Positions 34,868 to 44,082 of a stretch of DNA of 64,000 nt are shown here, in pieces (the stretch's first letter is position 1; each line of letters begins with the position of its first letter). Both the position numbers and the translations under genes were made by a program. The notes below the pieces were generated by a model that saw only the letters and a program-made list of their open reading frames with translations, made no database searches and was not told where the DNA came from. This DNA is from Candidatus Eisenbacteria bacterium (lineage in GTDB: Bacteria; Eisenbacteria; RBG-16-71-46; JAFGJU01): NCBI GenBank assembly GCA_026388185.1, contig JAPLKG010000011.1, positions 310,001 to 374,000 of the forward strand, written 5' to 3'.

Positions 34868-37800
34868 ATGCCCAATAGGCTAATTGTTCAGGAGCAAGCG
34901 GGTCGGATCCGCGTTTTCTTGCATCGAAAGGGTCAGGTCTCACCCGAACAGTTCGGTACTGAGCTCTCGTTTTCATCTCCGCTGACTCAAGAAAATCTTG
35001 AGGACCTGCGCTGGTATTTGGAAGAATACTTGCGGGCCCCGTTTGCAGTTTGGGAAAACAGAGGATTAGCTATACAGACCGAGCTAAGGAGGTGGGGCGA
35101 GCAGCTATTCGAGGCGGTCTTCGGTACAGGCAAGCCTGGTCGGGACGCCTACGTTCAAGCACGCGAAAGTCGTAGGTTCGACCTATGGCTGCAATCGTCG
35201 TCACCGGCATTTCTGGGCCTACCCTGGGAACTCCTCCATGATCCTGAGCGTCCTACTGCTGTGGCCCTGTCTCCAGCAGGGATCAACCGAACCATTCCGA
35301 CGCCAGGTGAGAAGGCTGCAGAGATCCGGCGCGGTGATCGCCTGCAAGTGCTGATGGTGATTGCCAGACCATACGCAACGAGAGACGTCCCGTATCAGAT
35401 GATTGCGCGACCCCTGTTGGAGCTTCTGAGAGCGATCTCAGGGCAAGTGAGTCTGGAGGTGCTGCGTCCGCCCACATTTGAAGCACTGAGGGCGCGGCTT
35501 AGGGAAGTCAAGGAAAACGGTGACCCATTTGATATTTTTCACTTCGACGGACACGGGACATTCGGAGAAGTCTTGGGGGGGCGCGCTCAGCTTGATCCAT
35601 GGCGTTACCGGTCACCAGAAGGGTATCTGGTGTTTGAGAAAGAGTCAGGTGAACCGGACCCGGTGAGTGCCACTGATTTCGCGACACTCATGAAGGATGC
35701 CGAGATTCCGCTACTAATCTTCAATGCGTGCAGATCTGGGACGGTGGTGTCGGGAGTGGGACCAGAGGCTACTGTGGCGACGCGTCTGCTGCAGGAAGGT
35801 GCCGGTGCTGTGGTGGCCATGGGTTACAGCGTGTACGCTGTGGCAGCCGCAGAGTTCATGGCGCTTTTCTACGAAGCTCTCTTTGCTGGCTACTCGGTTT
35901 CTCAAGCCGTCATAGAAGGACGGTGTGAATTACACCGTAGGGCCCTGCGTCCCAGCCCTAGAGGTTTGATGCCACTCGAAGACTGGATCGTGCCGGTCCA
36001 CTATGCCCGTCGCGAAATCAGCTTCCCGCAGCTGAAGCGGACTGCTGTCGAGGGGAAGGCCTCTCTTGCCAAGACCTTGGAGCAAGTACAACAAAGAGAC
36101 AAGCATTCTGCTCTAGCCGGTGAAACTTCGGCAGAGGATCCATTGGCTGCAGCTGAGACCTTTGTTGGTCGGGACGCAGAGTTCTATGAGTTGGAGCGGG
36201 CGCTGCGCAACAAACGAGTCGTTGTCATACACGGTGTTGGCGGAACGGGGAAGACAGAACTCGCTAAGGCTTTTGCTCGCTGGCTTCAGGCTTCCGGGGG
36301 TTTAGAGGATCCTGGATTGGTCTTCTGGTATTCATTTGAACCTGGTTTGGCTTCGTGCAATCTGGAGGGAGTAATCACATCTCTTGGCCTAAGACTCTTT
36401 GGCCCCGATTTCGTAAGGATCTTTCCCAAGCATGAGGCTCGTCGTGGAGCAATACTTGAGGTTTTGCTGGGGCACCGATTGCTTATCATCTGGGACAATT
36501 TTGAGACGACTCGCAGCATGCCCGATCTTACCAGAGGTACACCGCCATTGGATGAGAAAGAGCAGGCGGAGGTGCAGACGTTCCTGGCGGAGGTAGTGCG
36601 TGACAGTCGAAGTGGAATTCTCATCACCAGTCGTTCTTCGGAGGAATGGCTGGGTGAGAAGATACACAGGCTTGAGCTAGGTGGGCTCAGCCCGCAGGAT
36701 GCTGCGGAGTACGCTGACCAGCTTCTTGCACCGTATCCTAAGGCTCAGGAGCGCAGGAAGGCTCGAGCCTATGGGACGTTGCTTGAGCTGCTTGGTGGGC
36801 ATCCACTTAGTATGCGGCTGATCCTTTCACGCTTGAACGAGGAGGATGCCCAGACTCTTGTGGACGCTCTCCGGGGGGAAGGGGATCTCCTGCACGAGCT
36901 GGACGCAGGCGAAGGTAGGCTGGAATCGCTTGGAGCTTGCATTAGTTATTCATTCCGTCAGCTTGCCGAGGGGCATCGTCGTCACTTGCCTGCTCTAGCT
37001 CTCTTTGAGGGTGTTGTGGATGCTGACGCGTTGGCTGTGTTGTCAAAGCAGGAAGGGGTGCCTGAGCGATTCAGGCGGTTAGCCAAGAAGACGTGGGACG
37101 AGACCCTCCAAGCCTGTGTTGGCGCAGGATTGCTGAGTAAGATCGGCGGCGGGATGTACAGGATACACCCTGCTCTGCCTGCTTACTTAGTTGCGCTGTG
37201 GCGGAAGGAAGCTGGTGAGGCGTTTGACGCTGAGTTCGATGGAGCACATTTGGCAAGTATCAAAGCGCATGCAATCCTGGGAGCATGGTTAGACGAGCAA
37301 ATCGCGGGGGGCAGCGCGGAGACAGCCATGATGGTGCTTGCATTGGAGAGACGCACATTCTGCGCTTTTGCGTTTGAGGCTCTTGAGCGAGAGCTCTTCT
37401 CAGAAGCTCAGTATATTCTCCAACCGCTGGCTGAGTTCTGGGATGCGCGTGGTCTCTTTGAAGAAGCGAGGGAGTGGGTGGATAGGTGTCGGCTGGTGCT
37501 TGAGGATGCTCAAGGTAATCCCCCTGATCTTGACACACCAGAGGGCGCTTTATGGCTCTTCGTGGTCGGCAGCCAGGCCAGCCGCCTCATGCTTGGTGGT
37601 GATCTGGACGCTGCCGAGCGTGCCTATGATTCCATTCAGCGGATGCTGGAAGGATCTGACAGCGAGTCGGCGCGACTCCGCCTTGCAATAACCTATCACC
37701 AGCTTGGGATAGTGGCCCAGGATCGTGTTGACCTTGATGCTGCTGAGGAGTGGTATCGGAAGTCACTGGAGATTAGTGAGGCTCTTGGAAACCGACCTAC

Positions 37801-38413
37801 GATGGCGATCAATTATCACCAGCTTGGGATGGTGGCCCAGCATCGAGGTGATCTTGATGCTGCTGAGGAGTGGTATCGGAAGTCACTGGAAATAGACAAG
37901 GCTCTTGGGCACCGTCCTGGGATGGCGAGCAGCTATCACCAGCTTGGGATGGTGGCCCAGCATCGAGGTGATCTTGATGCTGCTGAGGAGTGGTATCGGA
38001 AGTCACTGGAGATCAAGAAGGCCCTTGGGAACAGGCCCGGGATGGCGATCAATTATCACCAGCTTGGGATAGTGGCCCAGTATCGAGGTGATCTTGATGC
38101 TGCTGAGGAGTGGTATCGGAAGTCACTGGAGATTGAGGAGGCTCTGGGCAACCGGCCTGGGATGGCGATGTCGTATGGGCAGCTCGGGATGCTAGCTCAG
38201 AGACGTGGCAGGGACACTGAAGCCTTGGACTGGATAGTTCGCTGTGTATCGCTCTTTGATGAGTTTCCTCATCCATCGACGAAGCCCGGCCCGGAGTATC
38301 TTGCACGTCTGACTAATAGACTTGGAATCAAAGCACTGGAGGAAAGCTGGCTACATTGCACAGGGAAGCCGCTTCCCGAGAAGATTCGGAAGGCAGTACG
38401 CCATCCGAGTTGA
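34868..38413 (+). CDS. CHAT protease - STAND NTPase - TPR protein
   Basis: An 1181-residue multidomain protein. Residues about 60-385 are a CHAT (caspase-like) domain with catalytic H229 (FHFDGHG) and C288 (FNACRSG). Residues about 430-740 are a STAND/NB-ARC NTPase: Walker A GVGGTGKTELA (K462), Walker B LLIIWDNFE (D543), sensor GILITSRS and the GGHPLSMRL motif. Residues about 920-1115 are TPRs, including four nearly identical 40-residue repeats. STAND proteins of this plan bind a trigger through the repeats, oligomerise with ATP and switch on the effector, here a protease. In bacteria this is typical of anti-phage abortive defence. ATG 34868 follows AAGGGGAG. The membrane protein encoded upstream may be substrate or partner. 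Confidence 0.9.
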   Translation: MPNRLIVQEQAGRIRVFLHRKGQVSPEQFGTELSFSSPLTQENLEDLRWYLEEYLRAPFAVWENRGLAIQTELRRWGEQLFEAVFGTGKPGRDAYVQARESRRFDLWLQSSSPAFLGLPWELLHDPERPTAVALSPAGINRTIPTPGEKAAEIRRGDRLQVLMVIARPYATRDVPYQMIARPLLELLRAISGQVSLEVLRPPTFEALRARLREVKENGDPFDIFHFDGHGTFGEVLGGRAQLDPWRYRSPEGYLVFEKESGEPDPVSATDFATLMKDAEIPLLIFNACRSGTVVSGVGPEATVATRLLQEGAGAVVAMGYSVYAVAAAEFMALFYEALFAGYSVSQAVIEGRCELHRRALRPSPRGLMPLEDWIVPVHYARREISFPQLKRTAVEGKASLAKTLEQVQQRDKHSALAGETSAEDPLAAAETFVGRDAEFYELERALRNKRVVVIHGVGGTGKTELAKAFARWLQASGGLEDPGLVFWYSFEPGLASCNLEGVITSLGLRLFGPDFVRIFPKHEARRGAILEVLLGHRLLIIWDNFETTRSMPDLTRGTPPLDEKEQAEVQTFLAEVVRDSRSGILITSRSSEEWLGEKIHRLELGGLSPQDAAEYADQLLAPYPKAQERRKARAYGTLLELLGGHPLSMRLILSRLNEEDAQTLVDALRGEGDLLHELDAGEGRLESLGACISYSFRQLAEGHRRHLPALALFEGVVDADALAVLSKQEGVPERFRRLAKKTWDETLQACVGAGLLSKIGGGMYRIHPALPAYLVALWRKEAGEAFDAEFDGAHLASIKAHAILGAWLDEQIAGGSAETAMMVLALERRTFCAFAFEALERELFSEAQYILQPLAEFWDARGLFEEAREWVDRCRLVLEDAQGNPPDLDTPEGALWLFVVGSQASRLMLGGDLDAAERAYDSIQRMLEGSDSESARLRLAITYHQLGIVAQDRVDLDAAEEWYRKSLEISEALGNRPTMAINYHQLGMVAQHRGDLDAAEEWYRKSLEIDKALGHRPGMASSYHQLGMVAQHRGDLDAAEEWYRKSLEIKKALGNRPGMAINYHQLGIVAQYRGDLDAAEEWYRKSLEIEEALGNRPGMAMSYGQLGMLAQRRGRDTEALDWIVRCVSLFDEFPHPSTKPGPEYLARLTNRLGIKALEESWLHCTGKPLPEKIRKAVRHPS
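37681..38253 (+). repeat. Array of near-identical 120-bp TPR-coding repeats
   Basis: Four full 120-bp units start at 37681, 37801, 37921 and 38041, followed by a partial, more diverged unit at 38161. The block coding for LDAAEEWYRKSLEI is identical at the DNA level in all four full units apart from one or two bases. Such identity implies recent expansion or ongoing conversion. Confidence 0.95.
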
Positions 38414-38434
38414 GGTGCATACGAAGGAAGGCGA

Positions 38435-39214
38435 ATGAAGAAGGCGAGATGTCTCGAAGAGTGTTTCTTTGCGCCGCCCCAGAGCTTCGGTGAAGGATCT
38501 CTTGCAATTACGGGTTCGGAGGCCAGGCATATCGCCGTTGTGCTTCGCCGCAGGCCCGGGGACGCTGTCTGCGTGCTGGACGGTCGGGGCGGAAGGTACA
38601 GCGTCGAACTGACCGAGTGCTCGCCGGAAATGATAAGGGGCCGAATAATAGAGAAACAGGAATTCTCACCCAGAACTCCGGAGATATGGCTTGCGGCTGG
38701 GATCATACGCGCTGCAAGAATGGATCTTCTGGTGGAGAAGTGCACCGAGGTGGGCGTTGGGACCATTTTTCCTGTTTTTACCAAGCGTTCGCTGTCGTCG
38801 AAGGGTGTGTCTGACTCCAGGCTCGCAAGGTGGCAGCGGATCTCCGTGGGCGCGATGACGCAGTGCGCGCGGGTCTTTCTTCCCGAGGTTCGCAAGCCCG
38901 TCTCCCTCGAGGAGCTTTTCGGCGTAATCGGAACCGACGCGACTGTCCTTCTGGCTCATCCTTCGGGTAAGAGCATGCACTTGCTCAATGAGAACGACCT
39001 GTCTCGGGCAAGGGTGGTTGCCTGCGTGGGGCCGGAAGGCGACTTCACGGCGGCGGAGATCGAGTTCCTCATCAGGCATGACGCCATACCCGTGTCCCTG
39101 GGAGAAGTGGTGCTGAGAGCCGAGACGGCGGCCGTGGTCGTATTGGACAGACTCAACTTCCTTCTGGAGCGTCGCGGGTCTGCTGCGCCTACGTCTTGCG
39201 AGATAAGGAGTTAG
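38435..39214 (+). CDS. rsmE: 16S rRNA (uracil1498-N3)-methyltransferase RsmE
   Basis: RsmE is a SPOUT-class methyltransferase that modifies U1498 in the decoding region of 16S rRNA. The N-terminal PUA-like part contains HIAVVLRRRPGDAVCVLDG; the knotted SAM-binding C-terminus shows GPEGDFTAAEIEFL and the closing LGEVVLRAETAAVV motif. Length, 259 residues, is close to the family norm. GAAGGAAGG precedes ATG 38435. This gene marks the right edge of the island. Confidence 0.95.
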   Translation: MKKARCLEECFFAPPQSFGEGSLAITGSEARHIAVVLRRRPGDAVCVLDGRGGRYSVELTECSPEMIRGRIIEKQEFSPRTPEIWLAAGIIRAARMDLLVEKCTEVGVGTIFPVFTKRSLSSKGVSDSRLARWQRISVGAMTQCARVFLPEVRKPVSLEELFGVIGTDATVLLAHPSGKSMHLLNENDLSRARVVACVGPEGDFTAAEIEFLIRHDAIPVSLGEVVLRAETAAVVVLDRLNFLLERRGSAAPTSCEIRS

Positions 39215-39307
39215 CGGCCTGACAGTTCTACGATTACGTCCGTCCGGCCCGGGACGAAGGGTGCGATACGCGGGGAGCGACATTCAAAAAATCTTCACCG
39301 GTAGGGG

Positions 39308-39336
39308 TTGACAGGGTTTAGGTTGGGTGATATATT
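39308..39336 (+). promoter_or_regulatory. Near-perfect sigma-70 promoter of rpsU operon
   Basis: TTGACA (39308-39313), exactly 17 bases, TATATT (39331-39336). It should drive rpsU and probably mutS2-dnaG-rpoD. Confidence 0.85.
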
Positions 39337-39347
39337 AAGAATGACGG

Positions 39348-39396
39348 CTGTGGCAGTCCTATTTTTTTGCTGCGCACACAGTTCGGCTATTTTTTT
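39348..39396 (+). promoter_or_regulatory. Possible hairpin/T-tract leader element of rpsU
   Basis: CTGTG-GCAG (39348-39356) can pair with CTGC and CACAG (39370-39381); a run of seven T (39390-39396) follows. Another run of seven T lies in the loop. It could be an attenuator of ribosomal protein expression, but the hairpin is eight bases from the T-run. Confidence 0.35.
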
Positions 39397-39428
39397 ATTA
39401 TTCGGCGTCAGAGGAGGGGATGAGAAGC

Positions 39429-39620
39429 ATGCCGGGGATTCGGCTTAGGGACAATGAATCCTTTGAGAGTGCTTTGCGACGCTTCAAGAAAAAATGTGAG
39501 AAGGCCGGAGTACTTTCCGACCTTAGGAAACACCAGCATTTTGAGAAGCCGAGTGAAAGGCGCAAGAGAAAGCTAAACGCTGCAAGAAGAAAAGAGAACT
39601 CTAGGCGTCAAGAACCTTAG
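39429..39620 (+). CDS. rpsU: 30S ribosomal protein S21
   Basis: S21 is a small basic protein of the 30S platform near the anti-Shine-Dalgarno region. The sequence [20 protein letters not shown] is the family signature, followed by a basic tail. ATG 39429 gives the standard MPGI start with GAGGAGGGGA at good distance; ATG 39420 would leave no spacing. It heads the macromolecular synthesis operon. Confidence 0.96.
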   Translation: MPGIRLRDNESFESALRRFKKKCEKAGVLSDLRKHQHFEKPSERRKRKLNAARRKENSRRQEP

Positions 39621-39731
39621 GCGGGAGTTCAGAGGGGAAGCGCGGAATTTGAGCTGGCCACCCTGATCAGAGGTTCTTTGCTGACGACTCGTCCATTTTC
39701 CCTAAACGGGTATCGCGAGAATTGATTCCAG

Positions 39732-39759
39732 GCAACGCGGATGAGTCTATCCGCATTGC
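39732..39759 (+). terminator. Hairpin between rpsU and mutS2 (terminator or attenuator)
   Basis: An 11-base stem GCAACGCGGAT / ATCCGCATTGC with one mismatch and loop GAGTCT, followed by the weak T-rich GCGATATTTCTTTA. It could make rpsU more abundant than the downstream genes. Confidence 0.5.
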
Positions 39760-39773
39760 GCGATATTTCTTTA

Positions 39774-39788
39774 CCATGCCGGGCATGG
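39774..39788. other. Perfect 15-base palindrome upstream of mutS2
   Basis: CCATGCC-G-GGCATGG, a dyad of the size of a dimeric repressor site, 61 bases ahead of mutS2. No binding protein can be named. Confidence 0.35.
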
Positions 39789-39848
39789 CACTGATCTTTT
39801 TCGCTTGGCTCCTGTCCGGGAGAGACTCTTTTCCCTTGCCAAGGACCC

Positions 39849-42212
39849 TTGATTTTTCCTGTGGATACACACTCTCTCGAAGTTCTCGAACTTCACAAGA
39901 TCATAGCTCTGGCCGAGAGGAAGGCTCAGTCTGTCCCCGGCCGGGAGGCCGTTGCGCACAGCCAGCCGCTCCTGGATCCTGAGGCCGTCGAAAGACAGCT
40001 ACATTGGACGACGGAGCTACGGGAGATCCTCGCCTCTTGTGACGTGCCGTCGTTGGATTTTCCCGACGCGAGGCCGCAGCTCGAGAAAGTCCACGTCGAA
40101 GGTTCGATCCTGGAGCCCGCGGAATTGCTGGGCATCGCCCGGCTTCTTTCGGTGGCGGCGAGCGTCGTTCGGTTTTTTAAACCCAGGAACTTGACTTCTC
40201 CACTCTCGTGGGCCTGCGTCGAAAACGTGAAAGCGAACGAGGAGTTGAGGAGGAAAATAGAGAGTTCCATCGATCCCTCCGGCGAGTTGCTCGACTCGGC
40301 CAGTCCCGCCCTCAGGAACATAAGACGCGAAATAGAAAGAAACAGGGAAAAGGCCCGAGGCGTGCTCGAGCGTTCCCTCGAGTCTTTGGGGTCGCCGCCG
40401 GAATCGTTTCTCACGCTCCGGAACGACAGATACATGGTGCTCATACCGTCCCAGGCAAGGAAGAAGCTCAAGGGGATCGTGCACGATCAGTCCGGCAGTG
40501 GCGCGGGCATCTACTTCGAACCGCTCCAGGCCGTGGACGTTAACAACGCGCTGAGCAATCTGAGCGGCGAGGAGAAGGAGGAGAAGCTTCGGATTCTGCG
40601 CGAGCTCTCCCTTTCCGTGCGGGGTTGTGCGGCAGAGTTCAGGCAATCCCTGAGTGCGTTGGCCAGGCTGGACGCCGTGTTTGCGCGAGCCAGGCTCTCG
40701 AACGAAATGGGAGCGACCTGCCCTCGCGTCTCCGAGAACGGGACGCTCAGGATACGAGGCGGCCGTCATCCTCTTCTCTTGATTCAAGGAAAAGAAAAGG
40801 GCTATGACGTCGAACCTCTGAATCTGGAGATGGGGGGCGGCTTCAGGATACTTCTCATCAGCGGTCCGAACATGGGGGGCAAGACGGTTGCCTTGAAGAC
40901 GGTCGGACTGCTCTCACTCATGATGAGATGCGGGTTCCATCTCCCCGCCGGGCAGGGAACGGAAATTCCGATTTTTACCCGCGTGTTTTGCGACATCGGC
41001 GACGAGCAATCCATAGAGGAACAGCTCAGCACTTTTGCGTCGCACATGAGGAACGTCGCAGGAGCCGTGAACGAGGCCGACTCCTCTTCGCTCGTCCTGA
41101 TAGACGAGCTCGGAGCGGGGACGGATCCGCTTGAGGGAGCGGCTCTGGCCAAGGCCGTTCTGGAGGAGCTCGAGAGAAGGAATGCTATGTCCGTGACCAC
41201 CACTCATCTTGGTCTTCTCAAGAACTTCGTGGCTTCGAACCGAGGCATGCGCAATGCCTCGATGGTGTTCGACCCTCGGACACACGAACCTCTTTATAGA
41301 CTGGAGGTGGGCATCCCGGGTCAGAGCAGGGCTCTCGAGACGGCTGCCCGAATGGGGATTAGCAAGGAAGTCATAGAGCGCGCCGTGGCCTCGCTCAGCG
41401 AGGAGGAGAGAGAGATGAGTGCGCTTCTCTCAGAACTGGAGACCCTTCGCAGGGAGGTCGAGAGAGACAAAGAGGTTCTGGAGAAGGAGGGCCGCAGGCT
41501 GTCCGAACTTGCCGGGGAGTACGAAAAGAAGATGGCCGCCTTTGAAGGAGAGAAACGGGAACTGCGGGCCCACGCCGCAAGAGAGGCGAAGGATCTCGTG
41601 GCCGAGGCCAAGTCTCTCGTGCGGAGCGTCAAGGAGGAGATAAAGGTCATCCAGAAAAAACCTGCCGAAGTGGCGCGGCTTAAGCGGGCCGTTGAACAGG
41701 TGGAAACAAAACTTACGGAAGATGAGTCTTCGACACCTCAATTGCCGTCCATGGAACCATTGAACGTGAAGCCCGGTATGAAGGTGTGGGCCTACGACAT
41801 CGGCTCCGCCGCGACGGTGGTGGCCGGTCCCGATGCCGAGGGAAGGGTAAAGGTGGAAAGAAAGGGCGTCAGAATAGACACTCACGTCTCACGCATTACG
41901 AAGGCCCCGGAAGATGGCGAACCGAAAGAGCGCGCGACTGTCATCACCTCCGACAGTGCCGACGGCTTTTCTTCCACGCTCAACTTGCGAGGTCTTCTGG
42001 TCGACGAGGCGCTGGAATCCGTGGACAGGTTTCTGGACGCTGCCTTCCTGAGGGGCCTTTCGCAAGTCACGATCATACACGGGAAGGGGAAGGGGATCTT
42101 GAGGCAGAAAGTGCAGCAGGCCTTGACCGGTTACACGTTCGTCAAGAGCCACAGGTTGGGCGGAATCAACGAGGGAGGAGTGGGCGTAACCGTCGTAGAG
42201 CTTTCGACGTAG
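39849..42212 (+). CDS. mutS2: Endonuclease MutS2
   Basis: MutS2 is a MutS-family ATPase that suppresses homologous recombination and acts on stalled or collided ribosomes in some bacteria. It lacks the mismatch-recognition domain; a core/lever part spans residues 1-320, Walker A is SGPNMGGKTVALKTVGLL near 340, Walker B LVLIDELGAGTDPLEG, and a coiled coil spans about 515-650. The C-terminal Smr nuclease domain has NLRGLLVDEAL and the HGKGKGILR motif. TTG 39849 is preceded by CAAGGA; GTG 39861 is an alternative. Its position between rpsU and dnaG is unusual compared with the classical rpsU-dnaG-rpoD operon. Confidence 0.94.
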   Translation: MIFPVDTHSLEVLELHKIIALAERKAQSVPGREAVAHSQPLLDPEAVERQLHWTTELREILASCDVPSLDFPDARPQLEKVHVEGSILEPAELLGIARLLSVAASVVRFFKPRNLTSPLSWACVENVKANEELRRKIESSIDPSGELLDSASPALRNIRREIERNREKARGVLERSLESLGSPPESFLTLRNDRYMVLIPSQARKKLKGIVHDQSGSGAGIYFEPLQAVDVNNALSNLSGEEKEEKLRILRELSLSVRGCAAEFRQSLSALARLDAVFARARLSNEMGATCPRVSENGTLRIRGGRHPLLLIQGKEKGYDVEPLNLEMGGGFRILLISGPNMGGKTVALKTVGLLSLMMRCGFHLPAGQGTEIPIFTRVFCDIGDEQSIEEQLSTFASHMRNVAGAVNEADSSSLVLIDELGAGTDPLEGAALAKAVLEELERRNAMSVTTTHLGLLKNFVASNRGMRNASMVFDPRTHEPLYRLEVGIPGQSRALETAARMGISKEVIERAVASLSEEEREMSALLSELETLRREVERDKEVLEKEGRRLSELAGEYEKKMAAFEGEKRELRAHAAREAKDLVAEAKSLVRSVKEEIKVIQKKPAEVARLKRAVEQVETKLTEDESSTPQLPSMEPLNVKPGMKVWAYDIGSAATVVAGPDAEGRVKVERKGVRIDTHVSRITKAPEDGEPKERATVITSDSADGFSSTLNLRGLLVDEALESVDRFLDAAFLRGLSQVTIIHGKGKGILRQKVQQALTGYTFVKSHRLGGINEGGVGVTVVELST

Positions 42213-42279
42213 TAAATAGAGGGAGAAGAGCGGCGGGGCACATTACGAGCCGGTACTGACTGAGGCGGCGAGGAGAGGG

Positions 42280-44082
42280 ATGAGATTCTCCGACGAGACG
42301 TTGGAAAAGGTGAGAGAGGCGTGTGACATCGTCGAGATCGTCGGCGAGCACGTCACGCTGAGGAAATCGGGACAGAATTTCAAGGGACTCTGCCCCTTTC
42401 ACTCGGAACGCACTCCTTCCTTCGTCGTGAGTCCGAGCAAGGAAGTCTTTCACTGTTTTGGGTGCGGCGCCGGAGGGAACGTCTTCACCTTTGTGATGCA
42501 GGTCGAGAATCTCTCTTTCGTGGAAGCCGTTCGCTCGCTGGCGAAGCGTAAAGGCATCGAGCTGCCGGTAGAGCGGAGCGAAACGGACAGCCTTACGCAA
42601 AGTCTCCTCTCTGCGACTGAATTCGCCGTCAGCTTCTACAAGCAGCAACTGGCGGCGCCCCCGGGGAAGAAGGCAAGAGAATATCTGAAGAGCAGGGCTC
42701 TCAACGAGGGGGAGCTTCAGGAATTCGCGTTGGGCTACGCGCCCCCCGGCTGGGACAATCTCTTGAACGCGGCGAGAAAGCATTTTTCTGAAGGAATTCT
42801 TCTCCAGGCAGGACTACTCGTGGCGCGAGAGAGCGGGTCCGGCGCTTACGACAGGTTCAGGGACAGACTCATGTTTCCCATCCTGGGCACCGGCGGAAAA
42901 CCGATAGGATTCGGCGGGAGGGCACTCGATGGATCTGAGTCCAAGTACATGAACTCGTCGGATTCGCCCGTGTTTCAGAAGGGTTCGATACTCTACGGAC
43001 TCTACCAGAGCAAACAGGAAATCCGGGCAAAGGAATCCGCCATAGTCGTGGAGGGCTACACCGATCTCCTGTCGCTCTTCACGAACGGTTTCAAGAACGT
43101 GGTCGCAAGCTGCGGTACTGCGTTCACGGACGCTCAGGCGAAGCTGCTCAGGCGCTACACCCAGGACGCGATTCTGATTTACGACGGAGACGAAGCGGGC
43201 ATACGTGCCGCGAGAAGAACTCTTCAGGTCTTTGTCCAGGCAGGGCTCAGGATTCGAATAGTGTGTCTGCCCGGCGGCAGCGATCCCGACAGTTTCATCA
43301 GGGAGCAGGGCGCCGAAGCTTTCGGCAGGGCCGTCGAGAGTTCCTGCAGCGTCGTCGAATTCGTCGTCAAGACGAGCCCCGAGAAAATGAATCGTGAGGC
43401 GGTGCTTCGTTCGCTCATCGAAGTCTTCACGCTGATAGACGATTCCATCTATCGAAGACTGCAGGTTCAAGAGTCGGCCGAAGCTCTCAGATTCGACGAG
43501 AACACGATTTCGTACGAGGTTGAAAGGCTCAGGAAGAAGGGAACAATCAAGGGCGAGCCGACGGAATTCGGAGTTGCGGGCATTGGCAGCGTGGAAAAAG
43601 TCGACAGAGTCGAGAGAGAGCTTATGAAACTGATTCTCGAAGACGACGCCGTTCTCAAGGCCGCACGCAGCTCCCTCAATGAGCAGTACCTCAGCTCATC
43701 CTTGTGCAGGCAGGCGTTCGACGTTCTCAAGAACGCAGGCGGCCGTAAGAGAGCGAAACCCGCAGAGCTTCTGGGCTCGATAGAGAATGTGGATGTCAGG
43801 AATTTTGTGTCGTCCATTCTTTTGGAGGAAGGTTTCGAATTCGAGGAGCCGATGGCAGTCTTCACCGACTACCTTCGCAAGCTCAAGCAAAGATGGTTGA
43901 AGGAGTCTATCAGGTCTCTCGAGGAGGAAATCAGGAAAAAGGAAAAAGCTAACGAGAGCAAGGAGCTACAGAGCCTGTTCGCCAAACTCCAAGCCCTTGC
44001 TGCCGAAAGAAGTGCTCTGGACGGCGGGCGTCAAAAGCCCTCGGAAAATTCGATTCAGCCGAGGAGGGAAAACAGTCAATGA
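42280..44082 (+). CDS. dnaG: DNA primase DnaG
   Basis: DnaG lays down RNA primers for replication. The N-terminal CHC2 zinc finger is in [11 protein letters not shown] and [10 protein letters not shown]; the RNA polymerase core has MFPILG and GFGGRAL; the TOPRIM domain contains the acidic residues in [11 protein letters not shown] and [14 protein letters not shown]. The C-terminal helical region that binds DnaB covers about the last 150 residues; its final 72 are duplicated at 30965-31180. The stop overlaps the rpoD start by four bases. Confidence 0.97.
   Translation: MRFSDETLEKVREACDIVEIVGEHVTLRKSGQNFKGLCPFHSERTPSFVVSPSKEVFHCFGCGAGGNVFTFVMQVENLSFVEAVRSLAKRKGIELPVERSETDSLTQSLLSATEFAVSFYKQQLAAPPGKKAREYLKSRALNEGELQEFALGYAPPGWDNLLNAARKHFSEGILLQAGLLVARESGSGAYDRFRDRLMFPILGTGGKPIGFGGRALDGSESKYMNSSDSPVFQKGSILYGLYQSKQEIRAKESAIVVEGYTDLLSLFTNGFKNVVASCGTAFTDAQAKLLRRYTQDAILIYDGDEAGIRAARRTLQVFVQAGLRIRIVCLPGGSDPDSFIREQGAEAFGRAVESSCSVVEFVVKTSPEKMNREAVLRSLIEVFTLIDDSIYRRLQVQESAEALRFDENTISYEVERLRKKGTIKGEPTEFGVAGIGSVEKVDRVERELMKLILEDDAVLKAARSSLNEQYLSSSLCRQAFDVLKNAGGRKRAKPAELLGSIENVDVRNFVSSILLEEGFEFEEPMAVFTDYLRKLKQRWLKESIRSLEEEIRKKEKANESKELQSLFAKLQALAAERSALDGGRQKPSENSIQPRRENSQ

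Noticed and set aside
37681-38160. Regular 120-bp repeats resembling a CRISPR or satellite array.
   Set aside because: The units are in frame (40 codons), abut without spacers and encode TPR motifs inside the CHAT-STAND protein.
30572-38434. A prophage or integrative element with att sites.
   Set aside because: No integrase, no tRNA target and no matching direct repeats at the outer ends could be seen.
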